Below, piece after piece: positions 10,046-19,498 of a DNA stretch of 64,000 nucleotides; the stretch's first letter is position 1; each line of letters opens with the position of its first letter. Both the position numbers and the translations under genes were made by a program. The DNA lies in the NCBI GenBank assembly GCA_019448385.1, contig JAGTXO010000001.1, positions 2,976,001-3,040,000 on the forward strand, given 5' to 3'. The notes beneath the pieces were generated by a model. That model was given only the letters and a program-made list of their open reading frames with translations. It did no database searches and was not told the DNA's origin. Source of the DNA: Diacronema lutheri. Lineage: Eukaryota; Haptophyta; Pavlovophyceae; Pavlovales; Pavlovaceae.

Positions 10046-10216
10046 AAACACGCCCCGGCACGACGAGGCGAGGCGTGCCCTTTTCTGCCGATGTGCGGCA
10101 CGAGTTTCCCACCGTACGGATCCTACGGCCCACCCCCCCCTTCCCCCTTCTCACTTCTTCCTCGGCCTCCCATCGGCGCCCTGAGCTGACAGCGCCTGGC
10201 CTTTTAACCTAAACTT

Positions 10217-11158
10217 TCAGGCGATGACGCACGCGCACCCTCCTCGCCCCCGGCCGCCCAGTGGCGAATCGCCACCCGCCGCTCGTCTACGACCCTTGAC
10301 GGGCGAGAAGGCGAAAGGCGCCTGCCCGTCGGCACCGAGGCCGTGCAGATCCGCCTGCTGCGCGTTGGACGCGCTCGCCGCCTGCTGCCGCTTTTCAAAC
10401 TTGTGCGCGAGCATCGCGCCGAGCGCGTCGTCGCCGCCGCCCTTGTTTGACGAGCGCGGCGTGACGAAGCCCTTCTCGCCCGTGTCCACCTTGTGCTGCT
10501 GCTTGGCGAGGCGCGCGGCCAGTTTGGGGTCGAGCTGCGCTTCGTACGAGCGCGCGCCGCCCACGTTGTCGACCGCGCTCTCGCCGGTCAGAACCTTGCG
10601 CTGCTGCTGCTCCATCCGCGCGGCTAGCACTGGGTCGACCGGCGCGAGCCGCTTCGCGGCGGGGTCCGCGCGCGGCGTGACGACGTCTGATTTGCCCGTC
10701 TGCACCTTCTCCTGCTGACGGCGCATCCGCTCGGCAAGTTTGGCGTCCATCTCGGCCTTGCTCTCGCCGCGTGAGCCGACGTGCGCGACCGCGCTCGCGT
10801 CGCCCGACTCGAGCTTGTGCTGCTGCTGGGCCAGGCGCGCGGCCAACTTTGGGTCGTACGCGGCCTTGTCGGCCTTTGAGGCGAGCTGCGCGTCGATGAT
10901 TGCGCTCTCGCCGGTCCGCTCCTTCTCCTGCTGCCGCGCGAGCCGCGCGGCCAGCACAGGGTCGACGTCGGCGCGCAGGTCCGAGCGCGAGCCAGTGTTC
11001 TCCACCGCGCTCTCGCCCGTCTGCTCCTTCTCTCGTTGCCGCGCGAGCCGCATGGCCAGCACCGGGTCGGCATCGGCGCGCAAGATTGGTCGTGAGCCGA
11101 GGATGCTCTCCACCGCGCTTTCGCCCGCCTGCTCGTCGGTGTCCCGGCTCTCCTCCAT
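10217..11158 (-). CDS. Tandem-repeat protein with C-terminal CaaX box
   Basis: Single exon, 313 aa, family not recognised. It is built from about seven degenerate 35-37 residue repeats. Each has the core DPxLAxRLxxQQxKxxTGES, for example DPVLAARLARQQEKERTGES. The Ala/Gln/Arg/Lys-rich core is helical and highly charged, and the Thr-Gly-Glu-Ser turn closes each unit. The chain ends GCACVIA, so the last four residues, CVIA, fit a prenylation CaaX box, and the extra upstream Cys could be palmitoylated. This suggests a lipid-anchored, membrane-facing helical repeat protein. Its start codon is only 44 bp from the MoaC start on the other strand. The repeats differ enough at the DNA level to be old. 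Confidence 0.75.
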   Translation of the reverse strand: MEESRDTDEQAGESAVESILGSRPILRADADPVLAMRLARQREKEQTGESAVENTGSRSDLRADVDPVLAARLARQQEKERTGESAIIDAQLASKADKAAYDPKLAARLAQQQHKLESGDASAVAHVGSRGESKAEMDAKLAERMRRQQEKVQTGKSDVVTPRADPAAKRLAPVDPVLAARMEQQQRKVLTGESAVDNVGGARSYEAQLDPKLAARLAKQQHKVDTGEKGFVTPRSSNKGGGDDALGAMLAHKFEKRQQAASASNAQQADLHGLGADGQAPFAFSPVKGRRRAAGGDSPLGGRGRGGCACVIA

Positions 11159-11202
11159 GTGCTCGGAAATTTCGCGACAGCTTCCCGTTGGCGGCGTTCA
11201 GT
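11159..11202. promoter_or_regulatory. 44-bp head-to-head spacer (CaaX repeat gene / MoaC)
   Basis: Only 44 bp lie between the two divergent ATGs, so the promoter must be shared or extend into coding sequence. No TATA-like sequence was seen. Confidence 0.4.
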
Positions 11203-11846
11203 ATGCCGGCCGGTCTGCGCGCGGCACGCCGGCTGTGCACGACTCCGCGCCTCACGCACGTCGGCGCGGACGGGCGCGCGCGGATGGTGAACGTTTCAGA
11301 CAAGCCGCAGTGAGCGCGCGCGCGCGCCCCCCTCCTCCGTCGATGACGCGCGTTCGTGGCCTCTGCTGACTGCGAGCGGCGTGACTCGATCGCGGCCCGC
11401 GTCTCGCGCGTGTGGCGGGCAGGAACGCGCGGCGGACGGCCGTGGCCTCCGGCGTGGTGGTGCTCGGGCCCGTGGCATACCCGCTCGTCGCGCACAACGC
11501 GCTCGCGAAGGGCAACGCGCTCGCCGTCGCCGAGCTTGCGGGCGTGATGGGCGCGAAGCAGACGTCAGCGCTCATCCCGCTTTGCCACGCGGTCGCCCTC
11601 TCCGACGTGCAGGTGGAGCTTGCGCTTGAGCCCGAGCGACACAGCGTGCGCGTGCGCGCGACGGCGAGCGCCGTCGGCCCGACCGGCGTCGAGATGGAGG
11701 CCCTCACCGCCGTCTCCGTCGCTGCGCTCACGCTTTACGACATGGCCAAGGGCGCGTCCAAGGCGATTCGAATCGAGCGGGTGCACCTCGAGGCGAAGAG
11801 CGGCGGCCAGAGCGGCGATTACGCGCGCAGTACGACGGCGGAATGA
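11203..11846 (+). CDS. moaC: Cyclic pyranopterin monophosphate synthase (MoaC)
   Basis: MoaC converts 3',8-cH2GTP to cyclic pyranopterin monophosphate, the first pterin intermediate of molybdenum cofactor synthesis. Exons 11203-11309 and 11423-11846 give 176 aa. The junction yields ARMVNVSDKPQNARRTAVA, the usual N-terminus after LTHV. The second exon holds KGNALAVAELAGVMGAKQTS, LIPLCHAVALSDVQVEL, GVEMEALTAVSVAALTLYDM and EAKSGGQSGDY, the family's active-site blocks. The N-terminal MPAGLRAARRLCTTPRL is Arg-rich and could be a mitochondrial presequence, as expected because this step is mitochondrial in other eukaryotes. Length without it matches bacterial MoaC. MoaA is not in the window. The 3' flank carries a MITE-like element. 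Confidence 0.93.
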
Positions 11847-11955
11847 TCTCTGCACGCACCTCGCGCCGTCTGACACGCGCAGAGCCACTCGCCGTGGCAC
11901 CCGTGCGGCACGGCCCCGAATGGCGGGTCGAGCGGTCAACTCTGCACGCACCTTC

Positions 11956-12116
11956 AGGCCCGTTCCCTGTAAACTTTTTGGCGTCAAGTTTACGAAATTT
12001 TGGGTTTCGGCATATGTGACGATACCGAAAATCCATGGCGGCGCAAAATCGAACAGGGGCCCGAAGAGCGTCACGATTTTTGTCTGCAGAAATTTTTGTC
12101 TCCAGGGAACGGGCCT
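11956..12116. mobile_element. MITE-like element with 14-bp terminal inverted repeats
   Basis: 161 bp bounded by AGGCCCGTTCCCTG at the left and its exact reverse complement at the right; similarity extends loosely inward (TAAAC against GAGAC). The inside is strikingly AT-rich for this window and has no ORF. This is the look of a short non-autonomous DNA transposon. I found no convincing target-site duplication, and no second copy in the window, so the class is open. It sits between MoaC and the acetyltransferase gene. Confidence 0.55.
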
Positions 12117-12182
12117 CATACTTATTTCAAATATTTTCGTTTTTAAATTTTACTTTTTTTCCAGGGCGCGAAGGTGGCGAGC

Positions 12183-12725
12183 ATGGGGACGCCCTTCCGC
12201 ATCGCGGCAGCGACGGGAGCCGACGGCAACGCGGTGCACTCACTTGTGCTCGCGCTCGCGCGGCACGTCGGCTCAGAGTCGCAAGTAAGGCTCACGGCTG
12301 AGCAACTTCGCGCTGACATGGACGCCGGCCGATGCTGGTGCCTCGCGGCGCGCGCCGATCCGGTTGGCGCGGTTGGCGCCGGCGGGGAGGAGGCGAGCAT
12401 TGTCGGGTTTGCGCTAGGCTACGAGACCTACTCCACGTGGGAGGGAAGGGGCCTCTACCTCGAAGACCTGTACGTCATACCCGACGCGCGCGGCGCTGGG
12501 CTCGGCAAACAGCTCCGGCGCGCTGTCGCGGACAAGGCGCTGCGCGAGGGCTGCGCGCGCTTGCAGTGGCAAGCGCACGGCGACAACGCGGGGTCCATCA
12601 AGTGGTACGCGTCGGAAACGGTGGGCGCGCGCGAGCGCGTCGAGCCGAGCGGCGCGCGCTGGGTCAACTTGATCATGCGCACGGCGGAGATGGAATCGCT
12701 CGTGGGATTGAGAAGCAGAGACTGA
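12183..12725 (+). CDS. GNAT acetyltransferase, SSAT (diamine/thialysine acetyltransferase)-like
   Basis: Single exon, 180 aa, about the length of SSAT proteins. The segment ALGYETYSTWEGRGLYLEDL is close to the SSAT signature (Y-x-TYSTWKGR-x-IYLEDIYV). YVIPDARGAGLGKQLRRAVA is GNAT motif A with the R-G-x-G-x-G/A acetyl-CoA loop. GCARLQWQAHGDNAGSIKWY is motif B. The family moves an acetyl group from acetyl-CoA to polyamines or to thialysine/lysine-like substrates; which applies here is not clear. The N-terminus aligns at FRIAAATGADGNAV, and ATG 12183 is the best start. The 3' end converges with the kinase gene at 62 bp. Confidence 0.85.
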   Translation: MGTPFRIAAATGADGNAVHSLVLALARHVGSESQVRLTAEQLRADMDAGRCWCLAARADPVGAVGAGGEEASIVGFALGYETYSTWEGRGLYLEDLYVIPDARGAGLGKQLRRAVADKALREGCARLQWQAHGDNAGSIKWYASETVGARERVEPSGARWVNLIMRTAEMESLVGLRSRD

Positions 12726-12787
12726 CGGTGAACAGCTCTGTGCACACTTTGCAGCGGCTGCTCGGAGCCCGCGCAAAACCCTTTCTG

Positions 12788-14674
12788 TCAGGACGCTCTG
12801 CGCAGCACGTGCTCAACTGTGATGGCCACGCGCACCCGCGCGCCGAGCAGCAGTTGCCTCGCCGGCTCCGCCGCTCGCACGTCGCTGCACTCGTCGTCCT
12901 CCTCGTAGCCGCTCGAGTCGTCATCGGGCGCGCCAGCTGCCGGCGCCATGGTGCACGGCGCGCGCGGCGCGCGGCGCGTGCGGCGCGGCACGACGACCGT
13001 CCACACGCGCAGCCGCACCGGCGACGCGCCGTCGGCCGCAACGGCTGAGCCGCAGCGGCCGCGAGCGTTGGCCTCGCCTCGCGCGTCGACGGGGCGCTGC
13101 GGGTGCGCGAGCTGCGCGGGCTGCGGCGGAAGGCGGGGCGCGCCAAACGGGAGCATCGCTCGGAGGGCTCGGGAAATGTCCTCCGACCTGAGCGAGAGGG
13201 GGGAGGTGGAATGGGCAGGGCCGCGCGGGTCGAGCGAGGCGGCAGCGTCGGCGTCGTGCAGCCACGGGTGGGCGAGCACCTCGGCGGCGGTGATGCGTTG
13301 CGCAGGCTCCTTGGTAAGCAGCCTGCGCAGCAAGTCGTCGACGCGGCTGTCGGGCAGCGGCGCCGGGAGGATGAGCGGGTCATCGCGCACCGCCGCGCCG
13401 AAGTCGAGCGGGTCGGGCGCGTAGTAGGGCAGGTCGCCATAGATCATTTGGAAAAGCGTTACGCCAAGCGACCACACGTCCGCCGCCTTGCCCGAGAAGG
13501 TGCCGCCGCTCGTCGAGTGCGCCTCCGGCGGCTTGAAGGGCAGCGTGCCCACGTTGCCCGAGATGGCGTCGTCGCCGCCCTCGCACACGAACGAGACGCC
13601 GAAGTCGCCGATGGCCCAAAAGGCGTCGGGCGCGTCGCTCGAGCGCAGGATGTTGGCCGGCTTAATGTCGCGGTGCACCACGTTGTGCGCGTGCAGGTAG
13701 GCGAGGCCGGACGCGATGTCGCGCACGCACGCGCGCGCATGCGGCAGCGCGAGTGGCGTAATCCGCTGCTGCGACGGCGCGAGCTGGCCGCCGGGCATCA
13801 AGTCGAGGAGCATGTACAGGCGGTCGCGCTCCTCGTCGTCGAAGACCTCGTGGAGCCGTACAACGTGCCTGTGGCGCAGCGTGCGCATGACGGCGATCTC
13901 GCGCAGCACGTTGTCGTATTCCGTCTGATGGCGCTTCTCGCGCAGAACATAATGGCGGCGCTTCTTGAGGCGCGATTTGTTCACAATCTTGAGCGCGTAC
14001 TGTGCGCCGGTGCGCGTGCACACGCAGCGCTTGACCTTGCACGTCGCGCCCTCGCCCAGCTTCTCGAGCAGCTCGTACTCGGCGCCGCCCGCCGCGCGCA
14101 CAAACTTGCGCCCGTCGCGCCGCGCCGTCACCGCGCGCACGCCGTCCGCGCCCGCCGCCGCGTCCGTCGCGCTGAGCGGCGGGAGCGGCGGGAGCGGCGG
14201 GAGCGGCGGGAGTGGCGCGGCCACGCGTGCGCCGTCGGTCGTCGATTCGTCGGTCGTCGAGAACGCGCCGCACGGAGGCGCGGCGAGCCGCGCGCGCAGC
14301 TCGGCGAGCCACGCCTGCCGCTCGCCGAACGACGGCGCCGCGAGCACGTACTCGGGCTGGCTGCCGCGGCCGGGCGGGAAGGGGACGGCGAAGGTGGCGG
14401 TGCCGGCGCCGTGCGGCTCGAGCGGCGGCGGCGCGCACGCCAGCAGGAAGCAGTAGTCGTGCCGGCCCACCGGCTGCGCGAGCGCGGCGACGCGCGCGCC
14501 GCCGAGCGCGATCGCGCCCTTCGGGTGCGCCGTCCACTGGTCGAAAAAGTAGAAGAGGTGCCCGCCAGACACGCGGAACCAGCGGCGCTTGAAGGCCGGG
14601 TTCACACCCCCCTTCTTATACAGCCAGCCCTCGAACGTCACGCTGCCCGGCTCGGGCGCTTCGAACGCCGGCAT
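12788..14674 (-). CDS. PH-domain Ser/Thr protein kinase (CaMKK-like)
   Basis: Single exon, 628 aa. Residues about 10-140 are a PH domain: TFEGWLYKKGGVNPAFKRRW, FRVSGGHLFYFFDQ and a closing AWLAELRARL helix, suited to phosphoinositide binding. After a Pro-Leu linker the kinase domain runs from YELLEKLGEGATCKVKRCV (Gly loop) through YALKIVNKS (Lys), HRDIKPANIL (catalytic loop), GDFGVSF (DFG), GTLPFKPPEA (APE-type) and DVWSLGVTLFQMIYGDLPYY. The insertion YVLREKRHQTEYDNVLREIA before helix C and the PHA-ACVRDIASGLAYLH block resemble CaMKK/SAK1-type kinases, upstream activators of AMPK/SnRK1. The C-terminal 100 residues are Pro/Ala-rich and then acidic. All catalytic residues are visible. Start at ATG 14674, divergent from the flavoprotein gene. 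Confidence 0.88.
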   Translation of the reverse strand: MPAFEAPEPGSVTFEGWLYKKGGVNPAFKRRWFRVSGGHLFYFFDQWTAHPKGAIALGGARVAALAQPVGRHDYCFLLACAPPPLEPHGAGTATFAVPFPPGRGSQPEYVLAAPSFGERQAWLAELRARLAAPPCGAFSTTDESTTDGARVAAPLPPLPPLPPLPPLSATDAAAGADGVRAVTARRDGRKFVRAAGGAEYELLEKLGEGATCKVKRCVCTRTGAQYALKIVNKSRLKKRRHYVLREKRHQTEYDNVLREIAVMRTLRHRHVVRLHEVFDDEERDRLYMLLDLMPGGQLAPSQQRITPLALPHARACVRDIASGLAYLHAHNVVHRDIKPANILRSSDAPDAFWAIGDFGVSFVCEGGDDAISGNVGTLPFKPPEAHSTSGGTFSGKAADVWSLGVTLFQMIYGDLPYYAPDPLDFGAAVRDDPLILPAPLPDSRVDDLLRRLLTKEPAQRITAAEVLAHPWLHDADAAASLDPRGPAHSTSPLSLRSEDISRALRAMLPFGAPRLPPQPAQLAHPQRPVDARGEANARGRCGSAVAADGASPVRLRVWTVVVPRRTRRAPRAPCTMAPAAGAPDDDSSGYEEDDECSDVRAAEPARQLLLGARVRVAITVEHVLRRAS

Positions 14675-14812
14675 ATACGCGCCACGCCGCCCGTCGGCAC
14701 AAGGCCGGCGATGGCCGGCAAGCCCCAAAAAGCCAAAGGCTTTTAAAAAGGGTGAAGCTTTTCTGGTCGTTTCGAGGCGCAGAAGCCAGAAAGTGCGCGC
14801 AGAAGGGCGGGA
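14675..14812. promoter_or_regulatory. Shared upstream region, kinase / flavoprotein
   Basis: 138 bp between divergent starts. A patch of A- and T-runs (14736-14768, with AAAAAGCC-type repeats and TTTTAAAA) is the only AT-rich stretch and may be core promoter. Confidence 0.4.
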
Positions 14813-16588
14813 ATGCGTAGGATGTCGCTGGCCTGGGCGCTCGCGTCGCTGCTCGGAACGGCGGCCGATCGGCACGTTGCCGTCGTGGGCGCAGGCTGGG
14901 CCGGGCTCTCCGCCGCGCACCATCTCGCGAAGCAGCCCGGCGTGCGCGTGACGCTCATCGACGCCGCGCCGCGCGTCGGTGGCCTCGTGCGCGACGGCTA
15001 CCGCACGCCGGGCGGACGCGAGGCGGAGGCGGGGCAGCACGGCTTCTGGGTGCGTGCGCGCGAGCGGCGCGTCTGCGCGCTGCACGAGCGGCGGCGGCGC
15101 GCTCGTCCCGCCGCGCCGCGCGCCCACCGGCGGCACGCGCGCGCGCGGCGCGCCACGCTCGGCCACGCCCGCTCCGCCACGTTCGCGCTGGCACAGGCTG
15201 AGTACCGGAACATCTTCGCACTGATCGACGAGCTGGGGCTCGACTCGGACGGCTCGCTCTTCTCGCCGCTCGCTGAGCAGGGGCAATGGTCGCCACGCGG
15301 GCTCGAGGCCGTGTGGCCCGTGCTCGCGGCCAAGCCGCGCCTTCCGACCGGCGTCGGCCAGGCGCTATGGGTACGCTTCCTCAGGCTGCCGCCCGCCGAC
15401 CTCGCCAGCCTCACACCGCTCTTCGTCGCGCTGTGCGAGCTCGACGGCTCGGAGGACGGCTACGCCGCGCTCGACTCGATCGACTTCCGCACGCTCTGCG
15501 CGACACTCGGCGTCTCGGCGCGAGCCTACCGCGAGGTGGCGGAGCCGATGGTCTTGACCGGCCTCTTCGCGGCGGCCGACACGGTCTCCGCCGCCGCGGC
15601 GCTCGGCATGGCGGATTTCTTCGTGCTGCGCGCGCAGGGCTCGTTCGACGTGCGCTGGTGCCGCGGCAACGTCGGCGCGCGCATCTTCGCGCCGTGGGAG
15701 CGCCGGCTGCGCACGGCAGGCGTCGACGTGCGGACGGGCACACGCGTGCGCGGCCTCGCGCTCCGCCGCGCGGGCGACGACGACGACGGCGTGCGGGCAG
15801 GCGGCGCGCCGAGCCGACGGCCGGCGGTGCGCGCGCTCGCGCTCTCCGATGGGACCGAGCTCGCCGCCGACGCCTTTGTGCTCGCGCTCGGCGCGGCGGC
15901 GCTCGCGCGGCTCGCGGACGGCGTGCCGGCCGAGCTCGCGCGCACGGCCGAGTGGCGCGGGTTGCGCCGGCTGCGCGGCACGGACTGCATCGCCACGCGG
16001 CTGTGGCTCGATCGGCGCGTGCCGCTGCGCTTCTCCGCCAACCCGGCGCGGGGCTTCGCGCCGGGCGTGGGCTCCACCTTCTTCGACCTGAGCGCGCTGC
16101 ACGCACCGCTGCACGCGGCCGAGCGCGGCTCTGTGCTCGAGGTGGACTGGTACGCGGCAGGCGGGCTCTTGGCCGAGTCGGACGCGGCGCTCATCGGACG
16201 CGCGAAGCGACTGCTCGACACGGTCGAGCCGCGCTGCGCCGCCGCGCGCGTGCGCGACGCGGCCATCGTGCGGCTACCATCGTCTGCGACTCTCTTCTTC
16301 CCCGGTTCTGCGGAGGCGCTCCCGCCCACGCGCTCGGCCGTGCTCGACAACGTGTGCTTCGCCGCCGACTTTGTGCGCAGCGCGCACGGCAGCTGGAGCC
16401 AGGAGCGCGCGTACGTGAGCGGGATGGACGCGGCCAACGCGGCCGCCGGCCGGCGGATCGCGCGGCCGATCCCGCTGCCGCCGTCCGAGCCGCACTTTGC
16501 GCTCGGGCGCGCGGCGGCGGCGGCCGCCCGCTCGCTCCGGCCTGTGATGAGCAGGCGGACACCCGCGTGGCTTGGCCGGATGCCGTGA
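14813..16588 (+). CDS. FAD-dependent amine oxidase / carotenoid desaturase-like flavoprotein
   Basis: Exons 14813-15049 and 15197-16588 give 542 aa. The N-terminus holds the dinucleotide-binding signature VAVVGAGWAGLSAAHHLAKQ followed by VTLIDAAPRVGG and AGQHGFW, the order seen in phytoene/zeta-carotene desaturases and hydroxysqualene dehydroxylase. Later landmarks are GSFDVRWCRGNVGARIFAPW, FVLALGAAALARLADGVP and the C-terminal FAD segment VCFAADFVRSAHGSWSQERA. The substrate is unknown; a plastid or ER carotenoid/isoprenoid oxidoreductase is the best guess. The first 18 residues are hydrophobic (MSLAWALASLLGT), perhaps a signal or bipartite plastid leader. The 147-bp intron is a multiple of three and reads through, so an unspliced ORF exists, but the intervening peptide is Arg-rich noise. 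Confidence 0.8.
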   Translation: MRRMSLAWALASLLGTAADRHVAVVGAGWAGLSAAHHLAKQPGVRVTLIDAAPRVGGLVRDGYRTPGGREAEAGQHGFWVRARERRVCALHERRRRARPAAPRAHRRHARARRATLGHARSATFALAQAEYRNIFALIDELGLDSDGSLFSPLAEQGQWSPRGLEAVWPVLAAKPRLPTGVGQALWVRFLRLPPADLASLTPLFVALCELDGSEDGYAALDSIDFRTLCATLGVSARAYREVAEPMVLTGLFAAADTVSAAAALGMADFFVLRAQGSFDVRWCRGNVGARIFAPWERRLRTAGVDVRTGTRVRGLALRRAGDDDDGVRAGGAPSRRPAVRALALSDGTELAADAFVLALGAAALARLADGVPAELARTAEWRGLRRLRGTDCIATRLWLDRRVPLRFSANPARGFAPGVGSTFFDLSALHAPLHAAERGSVLEVDWYAAGGLLAESDAALIGRAKRLLDTVEPRCAAARVRDAAIVRLPSSATLFFPGSAEALPPTRSAVLDNVCFAADFVRSAHGSWSQERAYVSGMDAANAAAGRRIARPIPLPPSEPHFALGRAAAAAARSLRPVMSRRTPAWLGRMP

Positions 16589-16622
16589 GCTCCATCCGTC
16601 GCACGTGCGGTCGGCGCTTCGC

Positions 16623-17402
16623 TCAGGCCGCCCGGCTCGTCGCCGCCGTGCGTCCTTCCAATCCCATCCGGCGCAGGATGAAGACCGACCCGCGGTTGCC
16701 GCGCGCGAGGCGCAGCTCGCCGTCCAGAAACGTGGTCTTGAGGAAGCCGCGCGACTCGTTTGGCAGCAGCCGGAAGGGCACGGGGTACGGCAACCGCTTG
16801 GGCTCGCCGAGCGGCTGCTTGGTGAGCGGGTTCTTCTCGAAGAGGAAGAAGGCGTTGTCGAAGCGGATGTTGAGCGTCCCGTCGTCGTCGACCGAGTCGA
16901 CGGCCGCCTCGAGATTGAGCCGGCCGCCGAGTGCGTCCATAAAGTCGATCACGTTGACGAAGCGGGTGAGGCCCTCGTCCAGCGTCTGGTACACGAGCGA
17001 CACCTGCGCGACCGAGCCGATCACAAACCGTTGGATCGGGCTCGGCCCGTTCTGCAGCAGGTAGGTGAGCCACTCGGTCTGCTCGACGCCCGTGTTCGAG
17101 CGGAGCGTGTAGAGCAGCTGCCACGCGCCAGCGAGCAGGCCCGTCCGCTTCGGGTCGTCGATCGGCCCCGCCGCCTCGAGCCGCGCCACGAGCTCGTCGA
17201 GCCGGCGCACGTCGGCGAGGCTCGCGCGGCTGCCGCGCGACGTTGACGCGAGCTCGCGCTCGACGAGCGCAAAGAGCTCGGCCTTGGCCTCGCGCGGCGA
17301 AAGCCCGGCCGCCAACGCCATGCGCACGGCCGGCCGAACCGGCGCCCGCGCCGGCGCTACCCGTGCGTACACCACACACGCCGCGGCCAGAATCGCCGCC
17401 AT
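16623..17402 (-). CDS. Plastid lipid-associated protein / fibrillin
   Basis: Single exon, 259 aa. Family landmarks in order: LSPREAKAELFALVEREL, RLDELVARLEAAGPIDDPKR, LLAGAWQLLYTLRSN, GSVAQVSLVYQ, FVNVIDFMDALGGRLNLEAA, LNIRFDNAFFLFEKNPL and the C-terminal LRLARGNRGSVFILRR. Fibrillins are plastid-located, plastoglobule- or thylakoid-associated proteins that bind isoprenoid lipids. The last block contains the usual D-x-E/RxxRG-x-x-G-x-x-FIL ending. The N-terminal 30 residues (MAAILAAACVVYARVAPARA) look like a signal/transit leader. The start codon faces the CNNM-like gene at 50 bp. Confidence 0.88.
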   Translation of the reverse strand: MAAILAAACVVYARVAPARAPVRPAVRMALAAGLSPREAKAELFALVERELASTSRGSRASLADVRRLDELVARLEAAGPIDDPKRTGLLAGAWQLLYTLRSNTGVEQTEWLTYLLQNGPSPIQRFVIGSVAQVSLVYQTLDEGLTRFVNVIDFMDALGGRLNLEAAVDSVDDDGTLNIRFDNAFFLFEKNPLTKQPLGEPKRLPYPVPFRLLPNESRGFLKTTFLDGELRLARGNRGSVFILRRMGLEGRTAATSRAA

Positions 17403-17452
17403 TGCCCCGAACTCTATACGCTCGAGTTCATCACCGACCGCAAGGGCGCCGC
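17403..17452. promoter_or_regulatory. 50-bp head-to-head spacer (fibrillin / CNNM-like)
   Basis: The two start codons are 50 bp apart. The sequence CTCTATACG near 17412 is the only TATA-like patch. Confidence 0.4.
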
Positions 17453-17652
17453 ATGCGGCGAACGGCGCGGCTCGGCGTGCTCGTCGCCGTCGTGGCCGGG
17501 TGCGCGGGCGGCGCGCGCGCGGCGGCACACGCCTTGCGCGTGCCGGGCCCATGCGTCGGTCCGCGCGCGCAGTGGGCCTGCGCGCGGGCGCCCGCCGGCG
17601 CGCGGCGCGCGGCGCTCGCGCGCGCCTCGCCGCGCCCCGCCGCGCCCGACGC

Positions 17653-17719
<67 letters not shown>

Positions 17720-19435
17720 TGCGGCGCGGCGGCGCGGCGCGCGATGTGGGGGCGAGCAGTGCTCACCGCGGCGGCGCACGCGCGCTTGCGCGGCCCGCGC
17801 CTCTGGGCGCGCGGACTTGCTGCGCTCTCGCTCGCGGCCGTTCCGCGGCTCGTGCGAGCGATGGGCGGTGGCGGCGGGGTGCCCGAAGGCGCCAACCTCG
17901 ACCCGAGCACGCTGCCGCTGCGGATCGCGCTGTGGGCCGTGCTCTTCGTCAGCGCGGCCGGCTTCGCCGCCGCCGAGACCGCGATCACCACGCTCTGGCC
18001 GTGGAAGATTAAAAAGATCATCGCTGAGGAGGGGCCGTCGTCGTCCTTCGCGCCGCTCACCGCCGACATCTCGCGCGTGCTCACGACGCTGCTGATCGGT
18101 GTGACGATCTGCACGGTGTATTCGACGGCGCTCGCCACGCTCATCGCGACAACGCTCTTCGGCCCGAGCTCGCTCAATCTGGCGACGGCGAGCCTTACGC
18201 TCATCACGCTCATCTTCGCCGAGATCTTGCCGAAGACGCTCGCCGTGAGCAAGGCGGAGGCGGTCGCGCGGCTGTCGATGCCGGTGGTCAACGCCTTCTC
18301 CGGCCTGCTCACGCCCGTCTCGATCGTCGTGCGCGCGATCACACGCGCGCTCACGTCGCTGCTCAACGTGGAGGACAACGAGGGCGGCGAAGGCGGCGCC
18401 GTTTCGCAGCCCGAGCTCAAGCTCATGCTCATGGGCGCGATGAAGTCGGGCTCGATCGCAAACTACGAGGTCGAGATGATTGAGGGCGTGCTCGACATGG
18501 AGACCACGCAGGTGAAGGAGGTGATGAAACCGCGTGTTGATGTGGTGGGCATCGAATCAAGTGCAACCGTTTCGGAGCTGTGCAAGCTGATTCAGCACAC
18601 AAAGTACTCGCGCATTCCTGTCTACAAGGGTGCGTGCGCGGCAGAGGGCGTGGCGGGCAGTGGCGCACACGACGGGATGGGTGGGTGAGGGGTTCGTCAA
18701 GGTCGAATGGGGGGGGGGGGGGGGGGGGGGTCGCTCGCGCCACGCGCACGCCCGGCCCGTTACGCAGCGCCTAAGCCGCTGACCCCCCCCCCCCCTTGCG
18801 GCCCCGCCCCGCCCGCCGCCATGCTGCCGCACACGCCCCTCTCCGCCCCGCCCGCCGCCATGCTGCCGCACACGCCCCTTCCGCCCCGCCTGCCGCCATG
18901 CTGCCGCACACGCCCCTCTCCGCTTGCGTGCAGCCACAATCGATAATATTATCGGCGTCGCGCGCGCGCAGTCTCTCCTCGCCTACGTGCAGGACGCGTC
19001 GCGCAGTGCGGACGGCACGGATCTGCACAAGCTGCACGTTGCGGAGGTGATGGAGGAGACCGACTTCATACCGCAGACCATGGCCACGATGAACGCTCTC
19101 AAGGCACGAGCGCGGCACGCGCGCCGTGCCGACGAGCGCGCGCGGCGCACGCAGCGCCGTTGCGCGAGCGGGGCGCGCGCTCTGTGACGGAGGCGGCGTT
19201 ACATACTGCATTGCACACTGCGTAACACACTGCGTAACACACACCGCAACACACTGCGTAACGCACTGCGTGACGCATTGCGCAACGCACTGCGCAACGC
19301 ACTGCGTAACGCACTGCGTAACACGCTGCGTGCCGTGCGTGCCGCGCCGAGCGCAGGAGATGCGCAAGCGCCGGCTGCACATGCTCATCGTCGTGGACGA
19401 GTACGGCGGCACCGCCGGCATCGTGACCCTCGAGG

Positions 19436-19498
<63 letters not shown>

